Below are positions 24,982 through 33,602 of a stretch of 64,000 nucleotides of DNA, in pieces (within the stretch, counting starts at the first letter, position 1; each line of letters opens with the position of its first letter). The notes below the pieces were generated by a model. It was not told where the DNA came from, ran no database searches, and worked only from the letters and a program-made list of their open reading frames with translations. The translations under genes were made by a program, and so were the position numbers. Source of the DNA: Leifsonia sp. TF02-11 (GTDB lineage: Bacteria; Actinomycetota; Actinomycetes; Actinomycetales; Microbacteriaceae). The stretch covers positions 1 through 64,000 of the forward strand of contig NZ_JAGEKP010000024.1 of the NCBI RefSeq assembly GCF_017565305.1, given 5' to 3'.

Positions 24982-26396
24982 GCGGCGTACCTCTCTTTCC
25001 ACGCGGCGTTCATCGGGAACAGTCCGTCGACCCGCTCGCCGGCGGCGACCATCTCGGCGATGAACTCCTCTTCGCGCTCCTGCTCGATCGCGTCGGCCAC
25101 GACCTCCTCGACGAGCGAGGGCGGGATGACCAGGAGGCCGTCGGCATCGCCCACGATCACGTCGCCGGGCTGAACGGTGGCGCCGCCGCAGGAGATGGTG
25201 AGGTCGGTGTCCCACGGCACGTGCTTGCGCCCGAGCACCGCGGGGTGCGGGCCGGCCGAGTAGGTCGGGATGTCGAGGGCGGCGACGACCGCGAGGTCGC
25301 GCACACCCCCGTCGGTGACGATGCCTGCTGCGCCGTTGACCTGCGCGCGCAGGGCGAGGACGTCGCCGACCGTTCCGCTGCCGCGCTCGCCCCTGGCCTC
25401 GATGACGAGCACCTCGCCGGCGCCGACGGAGTCGAACGCGCGCTTCTGGGCGTTGTAGCCGCCGCCGTGGGTCGCGAAGAGGTCCTCGCGGTTCGGCACG
25501 AAGCGCAGCGTGCGCGCGGTGCCGATGACCTTCGCCTGCGGGCGCGTGGAGGTCAGGCCGTCGATGCTCACGTTGTTCAGGCCGCGCTTGCGCAGCTGGG
25601 AGCTGAGGGTGGCGGTGGCGACGGAGGCGAGCTTGGCGCGGAGTTCGTCGGTCAGCGTGAATCCGGGCTCCGGAGGCGTACCCCACGCCTCGCTGCGCTG
25701 GAGGTCGTCCACGCTCGGCTTGGTGCCGAAGTCGCCGAACGGCACGCTGCCCTCGGTGATGCGGGTGACCAGGCGGCCGGAGGTCGGGGCGCCGGGAGCG
25801 GTCGGCGCGTCCACCTCCACCTCCACGATGTCGCCGGGCTGCGTGACGGACGAGCCGGCCGGGGTGCCGGTGAGGATGACGTCGCCGGGCTCCAGCGTCA
25901 TCAGCTGCGAGAGGTCGGCGACCAGCTGTCCGAACGGGAACAGCAGGTCGTCCGTCATGCCCTCCTGCACGAGTTCGCCGTTCAGCCACGTGCGCACGCG
26001 CAGCGCGTCGGGCCGGACGGACGCGGCCGGGATGACGTCGGGGCCGAGCGGGGTGAAGCCGTCGCCGCCCTTCGAGCGGACGTTGGATCCCTTGTCCGCG
26101 GCGCGCAGGTCGTAGAGGCCGAAGTCGTTCGCGGCGGTGACGCCGGAGACGGCGGCCCAGCCCTCCTCCGGCGTGACCCGGCGGGTGGGGCGGCCGATGA
26201 TGAGGGCGATCTCGCCCTCGAAGGCGAGCAGCTCGGTGCCGGCCGGGCGCTCCAGTTCGCCGCCGGTGGCGGCGACCGACGACGACGGCTTGAAGAAGTA
26301 CGACGGCTGCGCCGGGGTGCGGCCGCGCTGGGCGGCGCGCGAGCGGTAGTTGAGATGCACCGCGATGATCTTGCCTGGCAGGCTGATGGCGCTCAC
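24963..26396 (-). CDS. FAH-family decarboxylase/isomerase fused to an RraA-like domain
   Basis: A 477-residue two-domain protein. Residues ~10-250 are a fumarylacetoacetate-hydrolase fold of the HpaG type (IIAVHLNYRSRA; FKPSSSV; ELLAFEGEIALIIGR with the metal Glu residues; LTGTPAGSS). Residues ~275-470 are RraA-like (HGGGYNAQKRAF; VTDGGVRDLAVV with the GG-x-R-D motif; VGDADGLLVIPP). RraA relatives include HMG/CHA aldolases and oxaloacetate decarboxylases. HpaG in E. coli carries two FAH modules for isomerase and decarboxylase; here the second is replaced by RraA. GTG at 26396 with GAGGAG upstream is the best start. Confidence 0.88.
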   Translation of the reverse strand: MSAISLPGKIIAVHLNYRSRAAQRGRTPAQPSYFFKPSSSVAATGGELERPAGTELLAFEGEIALIIGRPTRRVTPEEGWAAVSGVTAANDFGLYDLRAADKGSNVRSKGGDGFTPLGPDVIPAASVRPDALRVRTWLNGELVQEGMTDDLLFPFGQLVADLSQLMTLEPGDVILTGTPAGSSVTQPGDIVEVEVDAPTAPGAPTSGRLVTRITEGSVPFGDFGTKPSVDDLQRSEAWGTPPEPGFTLTDELRAKLASVATATLSSQLRKRGLNNVSIDGLTSTRPQAKVIGTARTLRFVPNREDLFATHGGGYNAQKRAFDSVGAGEVLVIEARGERGSGTVGDVLALRAQVNGAAGIVTDGGVRDLAVVAALDIPTYSAGPHPAVLGRKHVPWDTDLTISCGGATVQPGDVIVGDADGLLVIPPSLVEEVVADAIEQEREEEFIAEMVAAGERVDGLFPMNAAWKERYAAWLTQR

Positions 26397-26449
26397 AGGA
26401 GGGGGCTCCTCGTCGTCGGGGATGGGTGGGTCCGGTGGACCATATTCGA

Positions 26450-26462
26450 GATCATATACAAT
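26450..26462. promoter_or_regulatory. Candidate GntR operator upstream of the FAH-RraA gene
   Basis: GATCATATACAAT, in an AT-rich patch of an otherwise GC-rich 98-bp gap between hpaI and the FAH-RraA gene. It matches sites before hpaH (28123) and the AraC-type gene (59197) with the pattern GATCRTATAY, close to the TTGTATACAA-like boxes bound by FCD-type GntR proteins. Suggests an internal promoter for the second half of the hpa operon. Confidence 0.6.
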
Positions 26463-26494
26463 CCTATCGGCTTGGGCAAGGCGCCGGTGGGCAC

Positions 26495-27304
26495 TCAGTA
26501 CGCCGCGGCGGCGGGGCCGCCGGCCGGGCCGATGAAGCGGTCGGCGAGCGCCTCCGAGGCACGCGCCAGCAGCGTGACGTCGGAGCCGACCAGCAGGTAG
26601 GCCGCGCCGGCCTGCGCGTAGCGGTCGGCGGTCGCCGGGTCGAACGCGTTGACGCCGACGGGAGTGCCGACCTCCCGACCGGCGCGGATCACGGTCTCGA
26701 CGGCCGCGACGACGTCCGGGTGGTTCTGCTGCCCGAGCAGGCCGAGGGAGGCCGCAAGATCGGCCGGGCCGACCAGCAGGGCGTCGACGCCCTCGACGGC
26801 GGCGATCTCCCCCGCCACGGCGAGCGCCTCCGTCGTCTCGATCTGCACGGTGAGCGACACCAGCTCGTGGGCGCGCGCCAGGTAGTCCGGGATGCGGCTC
26901 CAGCGCGAGGATCGGGCGAGCGCGCTGCCGACACCGCGCACGCCGAGCGGCGGGTAGCGCACGGCGCGCACCATCGCCTCCGCCTGCTCGACACTGTCGA
27001 CCATCGGCACGAGCACGTTCTGCGCCCCGAGGTCGAGCAGCTGCTTGAGGATGACCGCGTCGCCGATCGGGGCCCGCACGACCGGCGTCACCGGGTAGGC
27101 GGCGACCGCCTGCAGTTGGGCGAGGATCGACTCCAGCCCCACCGGCGAATGCTCGCCGTCGATGAGCAGGATGTCGAGGCCGCTGCCGGCGCAGATCTCG
27201 GCGGCCAGCGGGCTGCCGCCGCACGACCACATCCCGTACAGCGTGCGTTCGGCCTCCCCCAGGCGGTCGGCGAGCGTCGGCGCAGGGGTCAGAGGAATCG
27301 GCAT
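26495..27304 (-). CDS. hpaI: 4-hydroxy-2-oxo-heptane-1,7-dioate aldolase
   Basis: Splits the pathway's hydroxy-oxo-heptanedioate into pyruvate and succinic semialdehyde. The 269-residue product is a HpcH/HpaI class II aldolase: the metal-binding Glu/Asp are in LLIDGEHSPVGLE and VQIETTEALA...VGPADLAASLG, and the phosphate/carboxylate loop is YPPLGVRGVGSALARSSRW. Start ATG 27304 overlaps the hpaH end by 16 nt. Confidence 0.93.
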   Translation of the reverse strand: MPIPLTPAPTLADRLGEAERTLYGMWSCGGSPLAAEICAGSGLDILLIDGEHSPVGLESILAQLQAVAAYPVTPVVRAPIGDAVILKQLLDLGAQNVLVPMVDSVEQAEAMVRAVRYPPLGVRGVGSALARSSRWSRIPDYLARAHELVSLTVQIETTEALAVAGEIAAVEGVDALLVGPADLAASLGLLGQQNHPDVVAAVETVIRAGREVGTPVGVNAFDPATADRYAQAGAAYLLVGSDVTLLARASEALADRFIGPAGGPAAAAY

Positions 27305-28074
27305 GTCACGGCTCCCAGGGTTCCGTAGTCGGCGTGGATGGTGTCGCCGCGCTCGACCCACATCGGGCGCGTGAAGGAGCCGGCGAGGACGATGTCCCCT
27401 GCCTCCAGGCGGGTGCCGTGCTGCGCGAGCTTGTTCGCCAGCCAGGCGACCCCGGCGGCGGGGTGGTCGAGCACGGCGGCGGCGACTCCGGACTCCTCGA
27501 TGGTCTCGTTGCGGTAGAGCAGCGCCCCGACCCAGCGCAGGTCGACGGCGTCGACCGCGACCGGCCGTCCACCGACGACCATGCCGCCCATCGCGGCGTT
27601 GTCGGAGATCGTGTCGACGATCGTGCGTCCCTGCAGCTCGATGCGCGACGACAGGATCTCGAGCGCGGGAACCACGTACTTCGTCGCGTCGAGGACGTCG
27701 AAGAGCGTCACGTCGGGGCCGGCGAGGGGCCGGTCGAGCACGAAGGCGAGCTCGACCTCGATGCGCACGTTGGAGAACTGGTCGAACGGGATGACGGCAC
27801 CGGTCTCGTAGACCATGTCGGCGAAGATCGCGCCGTAGTCGGGCTCGGTGATGCCGGTCGCCTGCTGCATGACCTTGGAGGTCAGGCCGATCTTGCGGCC
27901 GACGAGCCGGCGGCCGGCGGCGAGGCCGCGTTCGACCCAGACGCGCTGCACGGCGTAGGAGTCCTCCACCGTCATACCGGGGTGGCGGGCGGTCAGCAGC
28001 GGGACGGTCGTGCGGTCCCTCTCGGCCGTCGCGAGTTCGTCCGCGATGGCCTGGATGGTCGGGCTGTCGAGCAC
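27289..28074 (-). CDS. hpaH: 2-oxo-hept-4-ene-1,7-dioate hydratase
   Basis: Adds water to the decarboxylated dienoate before the aldolase step. The 261-residue product is a FAH-fold hydratase of the HpaH/MhpD type: GRKIGLTSKVMQQ near residue 60, IFADMVY, the acidic EVELAFVLDRPL, and LRWVGALLYRNE. GTG at 28074 is preceded by GAAGGGAG at 8-nt spacing. First gene of the hpa transcript; a candidate GntR operator lies ~50 bp upstream. Confidence 0.93.
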   Translation of the reverse strand: MLDSPTIQAIADELATAERDRTTVPLLTARHPGMTVEDSYAVQRVWVERGLAAGRRLVGRKIGLTSKVMQQATGITEPDYGAIFADMVYETGAVIPFDQFSNVRIEVELAFVLDRPLAGPDVTLFDVLDATKYVVPALEILSSRIELQGRTIVDTISDNAAMGGMVVGGRPVAVDAVDLRWVGALLYRNETIEESGVAAAVLDHPAAGVAWLANKLAQHGTRLEAGDIVLAGSFTRPMWVERGDTIHADYGTLGAVTCRFL

Positions 28075-28122
28075 CGATGGCTCCCTTCGACGTCGGAGGG
28101 GACGGGCCGATCGCCCCGTGAG

Positions 28123-28135
28123 GATCGTATATCTT
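28123..28135. promoter_or_regulatory. Candidate GntR operator upstream of hpaH
   Basis: GGATCGTATATCT lies in the 303-bp divergent gap (28075-28377) between hpaH and the ABC binding-protein gene, ~50 bp before hpaH. It shares GATCRTATAY with the sites at 26450 and 59197. The rest of this gap holds the binding-protein promoter (28255-28282) and no further gene. Confidence 0.6.
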
Positions 28136-28254
28136 CCCGTACATCGTGACCACCTCTCCGTGTCGATCCGTGCGCGAAATGGCGATCCCTCTGCGCCGAT
28201 TTCACGTTGTGTGCCGCGCCATGTCAGGCTTTTCCCATCGTTTTTCTCCACTAG

Positions 28255-28282
28255 TTGCCTTTCTTGTCAACAACTGTAGAAT
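28255..28282 (+). promoter_or_regulatory. Sigma-70-type promoter of the binding-protein operon
   Basis: TTGCCT (28255-28260) and TAGAAT (28277-28282) are separated by 16 nt and precede the ATG at 28378 by about 90 nt, a good housekeeping-type promoter in an unusually AT-rich stretch. Confidence 0.6.
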
Positions 28283-28377
28283 TACCGCCACGACACAGCG
28301 GAGTGTCAGCCGATCGCTGGATCGACGTCTGCTGTTTCGAGTTCCACTCCCTGCCTAGCGAACCGAGAGAAGACACC

Positions 28378-29898
28378 ATGAAGAAAGCCTTGATCGCGGT
28401 GGCCGTGGCCTCCGCGACCGTGCTGGCGCTGAGCGCCTGCGGCTCCGGGGGAACCGAAACCACACCCACGAAGGCGGCGGCCGGCGGTCCGCTCAACATC
28501 GGCAACTTCGCCGACGTGACGAGCTGGGATCCTTCCCTGGCCGACGTCGGCTTCGACGGCCCGTACCTGTCGGCGGTCTACGACCCGCTGATCGCGGTGG
28601 ACGGCGACGGCAAGCCCGTACCGGCCCTCGCCACCAAGTTCGAGACCTCCGCCGACTACAAGACCGTCACCCTGACCCTGCGCACCGGAGTGACGTTCTC
28701 CGACGGCGAGAAGTTCGACGCGGCCGCAGCCGTCACCAGCCTGAACTACCTCAAGCAGGGCGCGCGCAGCGGCGAGGCCTACGCGAGCGTCGACAAGTTC
28801 GAGGCCGTCGGCGACGACACCGTGAAGATCGACCTGAAGGAGCGCGACGACACGCTGCTCTACTTCATGGGCATCGGGCGAAGCTACATGATGGCCCCCA
28901 AGGCGATCGCAGCGGGCACGCTCGCCAAGGAGCCCGTCGGGTCCGGCCCGTACACGCTCGCCTCCACGAGCGTCGCGGGATCGGAGTACCACTTCACCAA
29001 GGTGAAGAACCACTGGGACGCCAAGCAGTTCCCGTTCGACCCGCTGGCGATCTACCCGATCCAGGACGCGACCGCGCGTGACAACGCGATGATGTCCGGC
29101 CAGATCAACGTCAACTACGCCGACGACACCGCCCTGCAGCAGGCGAAGCAGAACGGCTGGAATGTGGCAGCGAAGGTCTCCGGATGGGTCGGCCTCCAGT
29201 TCACCGACCGAGCGGGCGAGAAGTTCAAGCCGCTCGGCGACGAGAAGGTGCGCCAGGCGCTCAACTACGCGTTCGACGGCGCCAGCATCCTCAAGTCGGT
29301 CGGCAACGGCGCAGGCAAGGTCTCGAACCAGGCCTTCCCTGCCGGGATGCCCGGCAATGTCGCGTCGCTCGACACGATGTACGCGTTCAACCTCAGCAAG
29401 GCCAAGTCGCTGCTCGCCGAGGCCGGCTATGCCAACGGCTTCTCGCTGCACATGCCGATGTCGCAGGTCTTCCAGGTCTGGCAGCCGGTGGTCGACCAGA
29501 CCTTCGGCGACCTCGGCATCAAGGTCACCTGGGACGACATGCAGTACATGGACTACCAGAAGAACGCACCGACCTATCCGATGTTCGTCTCCTTCCTGTC
29601 GATGGACTCCAACCCGGTCGCGACCGTGCAGCGCATGATCAACCTGCCGCAGTGGTACAACCCGACCCCGGAGGTCGACCGGTTCCCCGACGTGCAGGCC
29701 GCCGTCCAGAAGGTGCTGACCGCCGACCCGAGCGACCAGCTCACTCAGATCGAGGCGCTCAACAAGCTGGTCACCCAGAAGGCGTGGTTCTCGATCTGGT
29801 ACCAGGCCAACAACAGCTACACCTCCACCTCCAACATCGCGATCACCCCGGTGGTCGGGATGATGTTCCCCACGCTGCGCCAGATCACCGTCAAGTAG
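28378..29898 (+). CDS. Peptide/opine-type ABC substrate-binding lipoprotein
   Basis: A 506-residue SBP_bac_5 family receptor. The signal peptide ends in a lipobox (VLALSAC), and the body has the family pattern LNIGNFADVTSWDPSLADVG near the mature N-terminus and TVTLTLRTGVTFSDGEKFDA near residue 100. This type binds peptides but also nickel, opines and sugars. ATG at 28378 follows GAGAGAAGA. Shares a divergent regulatory region with hpaH, which suggests delivery of an aromatic precursor. Confidence 0.92.
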   Translation: MKKALIAVAVASATVLALSACGSGGTETTPTKAAAGGPLNIGNFADVTSWDPSLADVGFDGPYLSAVYDPLIAVDGDGKPVPALATKFETSADYKTVTLTLRTGVTFSDGEKFDAAAAVTSLNYLKQGARSGEAYASVDKFEAVGDDTVKIDLKERDDTLLYFMGIGRSYMMAPKAIAAGTLAKEPVGSGPYTLASTSVAGSEYHFTKVKNHWDAKQFPFDPLAIYPIQDATARDNAMMSGQINVNYADDTALQQAKQNGWNVAAKVSGWVGLQFTDRAGEKFKPLGDEKVRQALNYAFDGASILKSVGNGAGKVSNQAFPAGMPGNVASLDTMYAFNLSKAKSLLAEAGYANGFSLHMPMSQVFQVWQPVVDQTFGDLGIKVTWDDMQYMDYQKNAPTYPMFVSFLSMDSNPVATVQRMINLPQWYNPTPEVDRFPDVQAAVQKVLTADPSDQLTQIEALNKLVTQKAWFSIWYQANNSYTSTSNIAITPVVGMMFPTLRQITVK

Positions 29899-29977
29899 CG
29901 ACCGCCACGCAGCACCAGGGGCGGGCCGCGCAGCCGGCGCGACCCGCCCCTTCCCCACAACCGGCAGGAACCCGCAC

Positions 29978-30919
29978 ATGATCAGATTCACCGTCAAGAG
30001 GCTCATCTCGGGCGTGATCCTCTTGCTGGCCGTCTCCATCGGCACCTTCTTCCTCGCCCACGCCGCCATCGGCGACCCGACGGCCGGCCTCCTCGGCAGC
30101 TCGGCGACGCCGGCCCAGCAGGCGGCCCTCGCCGCCAAGATCGGCACGGACCGCCCGTTGCTGGTGCAGTTCTGGGACTGGGGCAGCCACGCGATCGTCG
30201 GCGACTTCGGCGACTCCTGGCGCAACTTCCAGCCGGTCAACGCCCAGATCGCCATCAAGCTGCCCGTGACGCTCTCCGTCGTCACCGCCGCGACGCTGCT
30301 GTCCGCCCTGTTCGGCGGCCTGTTCGGCGTCCTCGCCGGCCTCCGCCCCGGCAGCATCCTCGACAAGGTCATCAAGGCGGCGTCCGTCATCCTGTTCGCG
30401 CTCCCCGGCTTCTGGGTGAGCCTCGTGCTCGTGATCTGGTTCGCCGTCAATCTCAAGTGGTTCCCCGCCGTCGGCTACGTGCAGCCGCAGGTGAGCCTCG
30501 ACGGCTGGCTGCGCTCGATCACGCTGCCGGCCGTGGCCCTCTCGCTCGGCGCGATCGTCATGATCGCCGAGCAGCTGCGCAACGCGATCATCTCCACCAA
30601 CAACCAGGACTTCGTGCGCACCCTGCGCTCGCGCGGCCTCTCGCAGCGCCGCGTCGTCGTGCACCTCGTGCGCAACGCGGCCCCGGCCTCCCTCACCGTG
30701 CTCGCGCTCATGTTCGTCGGCCTGCTCGGCGGCGCGATCGTCGTGGAGCAGATCTTCTCCCTGCCGGGGATCGGCGCCCTCACCTCGGGCTCCTCCCAGA
30801 ACGGCGACATCCCCATCCTGCTCGGCATCACGGTCATCACGGTCATCTTCGTGGTGGTCGTCAACTTCCTCCTCGACGTGGTGCTCGGCTGGATCAACCC
30901 GAAGGCGCGTGTGCAATGA
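29978..30919 (+). CDS. DppB-type ABC permease
   Basis: A 313-residue permease with 6 membrane segments, N-terminal MIRFTVKRLISGVILLLAVSIGTFFLAHA typical of DppB/OppB, and the EAA loop RTLRSRGLSQRRVVVHLVRNA. The stop overlaps the next start by 4 nt (ATGA). 79 bp after the binding protein; same operon. Confidence 0.92.
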   Translation: MIRFTVKRLISGVILLLAVSIGTFFLAHAAIGDPTAGLLGSSATPAQQAALAAKIGTDRPLLVQFWDWGSHAIVGDFGDSWRNFQPVNAQIAIKLPVTLSVVTAATLLSALFGGLFGVLAGLRPGSILDKVIKAASVILFALPGFWVSLVLVIWFAVNLKWFPAVGYVQPQVSLDGWLRSITLPAVALSLGAIVMIAEQLRNAIISTNNQDFVRTLRSRGLSQRRVVVHLVRNAAPASLTVLALMFVGLLGGAIVVEQIFSLPGIGALTSGSSQNGDIPILLGITVITVIFVVVVNFLLDVVLGWINPKARVQ

Positions 30920-32724
30920 CGGCGACCGAAGTGCTCATCGACCCGCGGGCTGCGGCGACGCCACGACGCGGCTCCACGTTCGTCCGGTTCCTGAAGCGCC
31001 CCGCCGGCGCGATCTCGCTCGGCGTGCTCGTGCTGGTCGTGCTGGTGGCCGTGTTCGCGCCCGTGCTGTCGCCGCACGACCCGAACTTCGTCGACCTCGC
31101 GCTCACCAAGGCGCCGCCGAGCGCCGCCCACCCCCTCGGCGGCGACAGCGCGGGGCGCGACGTGCTCAGCCGGCTGATCTGGGGCACGCAGTCCACGCTC
31201 TGGGGCGCGTTCGTCACGATCGTCGTCGCCATGCTCGTCGGTGTTCCTGCTGGTCTCGCCGCCGGGTACTACGGCCGGACGTTCGACCGCGCGGCCACCT
31301 GGGTCAGCGACGCGCTGCAGGCCGTGCCCGGCATGATCATCCTGCTGATCGTGGCCGCGGGCACCCGCAACGACTTCACGGTACTGATGGCGACTCTCGG
31401 CGTCTTCATGGCGCCCGGATACTTCCGGCTCACCCGCTCAACGGTGCTCGCGGTGCGCAACGAACCCTACGTGGATGCCGCCCGCGTCTCGGGTCTCGGC
31501 GACGCGCGCATCCTGTCGAAGCACATCGTGAAGGCCGTCTACGCCCCGGTCATCATCCAGACCGCTCTGACCGCCGGGCTTGCCATGGGCATGCAGGCCG
31601 GTCTGCAGTTCCTCGGCATCGGCGGCGCGAAGACGCCCGGCTGGGGCGCGATGATGAACGAAGGCTTCCGCACGATGCTCACGACGCCGCTCCTGCTGCT
31701 CTGGCCGTCGCTCGCGTTGGGGATCACGATCGCCGCCCTCGCCGTTCTCGGCTCCACTCTGGCGGACGTCGTCAGCGTCAAGACGCCGGTGCACCGGCGA
31801 CGCAAGCGGGCGGCACGGCGCGGCGAGCCCGCGGCGGTCACGACCTCCACGGGCGCGATCGCCCACAAGTCGGCCGACTCCGCCGTCCAGCTCAAGAACC
31901 TGCGCGTGAACTACGCGACGGCCGACGGCGGCGAGCTCGAGGTCGTGCACGGCATCGACCTCGACGTCGCCCCCGGCGAGGTGCTCGGGATCGTCGGCGA
32001 GTCCGGCTCCGGCAAGTCGCAGACCGTGTTCAGCATCCTCGACTTGCTCCCGGCGGGCGGCGCCTGCACGGCCGACGCGATCTGGCTCGGCGGCAGGGAC
32101 GTCACGAAACTCCCGCACGCCGAGCGCCAGAGGCTGCTCGGCCACGAGATCGGGTACATCCCGCAGGAGCCGATGTCGAACCTCGACCCGTCGTTCACGA
32201 TCGGGCACCAGCTGACAGAGCCGCTGCGAGCGGTGCACAAGCTGTCGAAGGCGGACGCCCGCCGGCGGGCCCTCGAGGTGCTGGAGCGCGTCGGCATCGT
32301 CGACCCTCCCCGCGTGATGAAGTCGTACCCGCACCAGCTCTCCGGAGGGATGGCGCAGCGCGTGCTCATCGCCGGAGCGATCGCGGGCAAGCCGTCGGTG
32401 CTCGTCGCAGACGAGCCGACGACCGCGCTCGACGTGACGGTGCAGGCGGAGGTCCTCGAGCTGCTGCGCGAACTGCAGCAGGAGTACCGGATGGCGCTCG
32501 TGATCGTCACCCACAACTTCGGCGTCGTCGCCGACATCTGCGACCGCGTGGTCGTGATGCGGAACGGCGAGATCGTGGAGGTCGGTGCTGTCGAGCGGAT
32601 CTTCGCGAGCCCGGCGAGCGACTACACCCGCGAGCTCATCGCGGCGTCGCTCGACGGAGCGGAGAGCCGCTCCCAGCTCGATGCCGCGCACGCTCCCGAG
32701 ATCAGAAAGGCGGTGCTGGCATGA
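30916..32724 (+). CDS. Fused DppC-type permease and DppD-type ATPase
   Basis: A 602-residue fusion. Residues 1 to ~290 are a DppC-like permease (FLKRPAGAISLGVLVLVVLVAVFAPVLSPHDP, then HPLGGDSAGRDVLSRLIWG and the EAA loop DAARVSGLGDARILSKHIVK). After a basic linker (RRRKRAARRGE) residues ~310-590 are an ATPase with Walker A GESGSGKSQ, signature LSGGMAQRVLIAGAI and Walker B VLVADEPTTALD. Normally these are two genes. No stop or shift separates them. The last residue of Walker A is Gln where Ser/Thr is usual after GKS. Confidence 0.92.
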   Translation: MTATEVLIDPRAAATPRRGSTFVRFLKRPAGAISLGVLVLVVLVAVFAPVLSPHDPNFVDLALTKAPPSAAHPLGGDSAGRDVLSRLIWGTQSTLWGAFVTIVVAMLVGVPAGLAAGYYGRTFDRAATWVSDALQAVPGMIILLIVAAGTRNDFTVLMATLGVFMAPGYFRLTRSTVLAVRNEPYVDAARVSGLGDARILSKHIVKAVYAPVIIQTALTAGLAMGMQAGLQFLGIGGAKTPGWGAMMNEGFRTMLTTPLLLLWPSLALGITIAALAVLGSTLADVVSVKTPVHRRRKRAARRGEPAAVTTSTGAIAHKSADSAVQLKNLRVNYATADGGELEVVHGIDLDVAPGEVLGIVGESGSGKSQTVFSILDLLPAGGACTADAIWLGGRDVTKLPHAERQRLLGHEIGYIPQEPMSNLDPSFTIGHQLTEPLRAVHKLSKADARRRALEVLERVGIVDPPRVMKSYPHQLSGGMAQRVLIAGAIAGKPSVLVADEPTTALDVTVQAEVLELLRELQQEYRMALVIVTHNFGVVADICDRVVVMRNGEIVEVGAVERIFASPASDYTRELIAASLDGAESRSQLDAAHAPEIRKAVLA

Positions 32725-33602
32725 CCGCATCCACCGCGGGCACGTCCACGTCGACACCCACGTCCCTGCCCGCACCCGCGTTCGCGCCGCTGCTGTCGGC
32801 GAAGGACGTCGTGGTCGACTACGGCCAGCGCCGCGGCTCCTTCCGCGCGCTCACGGAGGTCTCCATCGAGGTCGGCGCCGGCGAGTGCGTCGGCCTGGTC
32901 GGCGAGTCCGGCTCGGGCAAGTCGACGCTCGGCAAGGCGATCCTCGGACTCGTGCCCGTCTCCTCCGGCACCATCGAGTTCGACGGCCGCGACATCACCC
33001 GGCTGAAGGGAGCCAAGCGGCGCGAGCTCGCCTCCAGCATCCAGGTCGTCTTCCAGGACCCGTACGGCTCGCTGAACCCGGCCATGACGATCGGCGACAT
33101 CCTGGCCGAGCCGCTGACCACAGCGGGCACGGGCCGCAGAGAGGCACGGGCGACCGTCTCCGAGATGCTCGATCGGGTGAAGCTGCCCTCGAACGTGCTC
33201 GACCGCTATCCGAAAGAGTTCTCCGGAGGCCAGCGTCAACGCATCGCGATCGCCAGGGCCCTCGTGCGCAAGCCGCGGCTGATCGTGTGCGACGAGCCCG
33301 TCAGCGCCCTCGACCTGACCACGCAGGCGACGATCATCGACCTGTTCATCGAATTGCAGCGCGACACCGGAGTCTCCTACCTCTTCGTCTCGCACGACCT
33401 CGGTGTGGTGCGGCGGATCTGCCATCGCGTGGCGGTCATGTACCGCGGCGAGATCGTGGAGACCGGTGACGGCGAGCAGATCACGCGCGACCCTCAGCAT
33501 CCCTACTCCCGGCGTCTGCTGACGGCATCGCCGATCGCCGACCCGGTCAAGCAGGCCGAGCGGCGGGCGGCGTGGCTGAAGCTGCGGGAGCAGGCGGCGT
33601 GA
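32721..33602 (+). CDS. DppF-type ABC ATPase
   Basis: A 293-residue ATPase, second motor of the oligopeptide-type importer. Walker A GESGSGKST, FQDPYGSLNPAMTIGDI, signature FSGGQRQRIAIARAL and Walker B LIVCDEPVSALDLTTQ are all intact, with the C-terminal oligopeptide extension (DPQHPYSRRLLTASP). ATG at 32721 overlaps the fusion gene by 4 nt; its end overlaps the sulfatase start. Confidence 0.93.
   Translation: MTASTAGTSTSTPTSLPAPAFAPLLSAKDVVVDYGQRRGSFRALTEVSIEVGAGECVGLVGESGSGKSTLGKAILGLVPVSSGTIEFDGRDITRLKGAKRRELASSIQVVFQDPYGSLNPAMTIGDILAEPLTTAGTGRREARATVSEMLDRVKLPSNVLDRYPKEFSGGQRQRIAIARALVRKPRLIVCDEPVSALDLTTQATIIDLFIELQRDTGVSYLFVSHDLGVVRRICHRVAVMYRGEIVETGDGEQITRDPQHPYSRRLLTASPIADPVKQAERRAAWLKLREQAA

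Noticed and set aside
28306-30456. 716-codon ORF opposite the peptide-type binding protein and permease
   Set aside because: Antisense shadow; the plus-strand genes have signal peptide, lipobox and family motifs.
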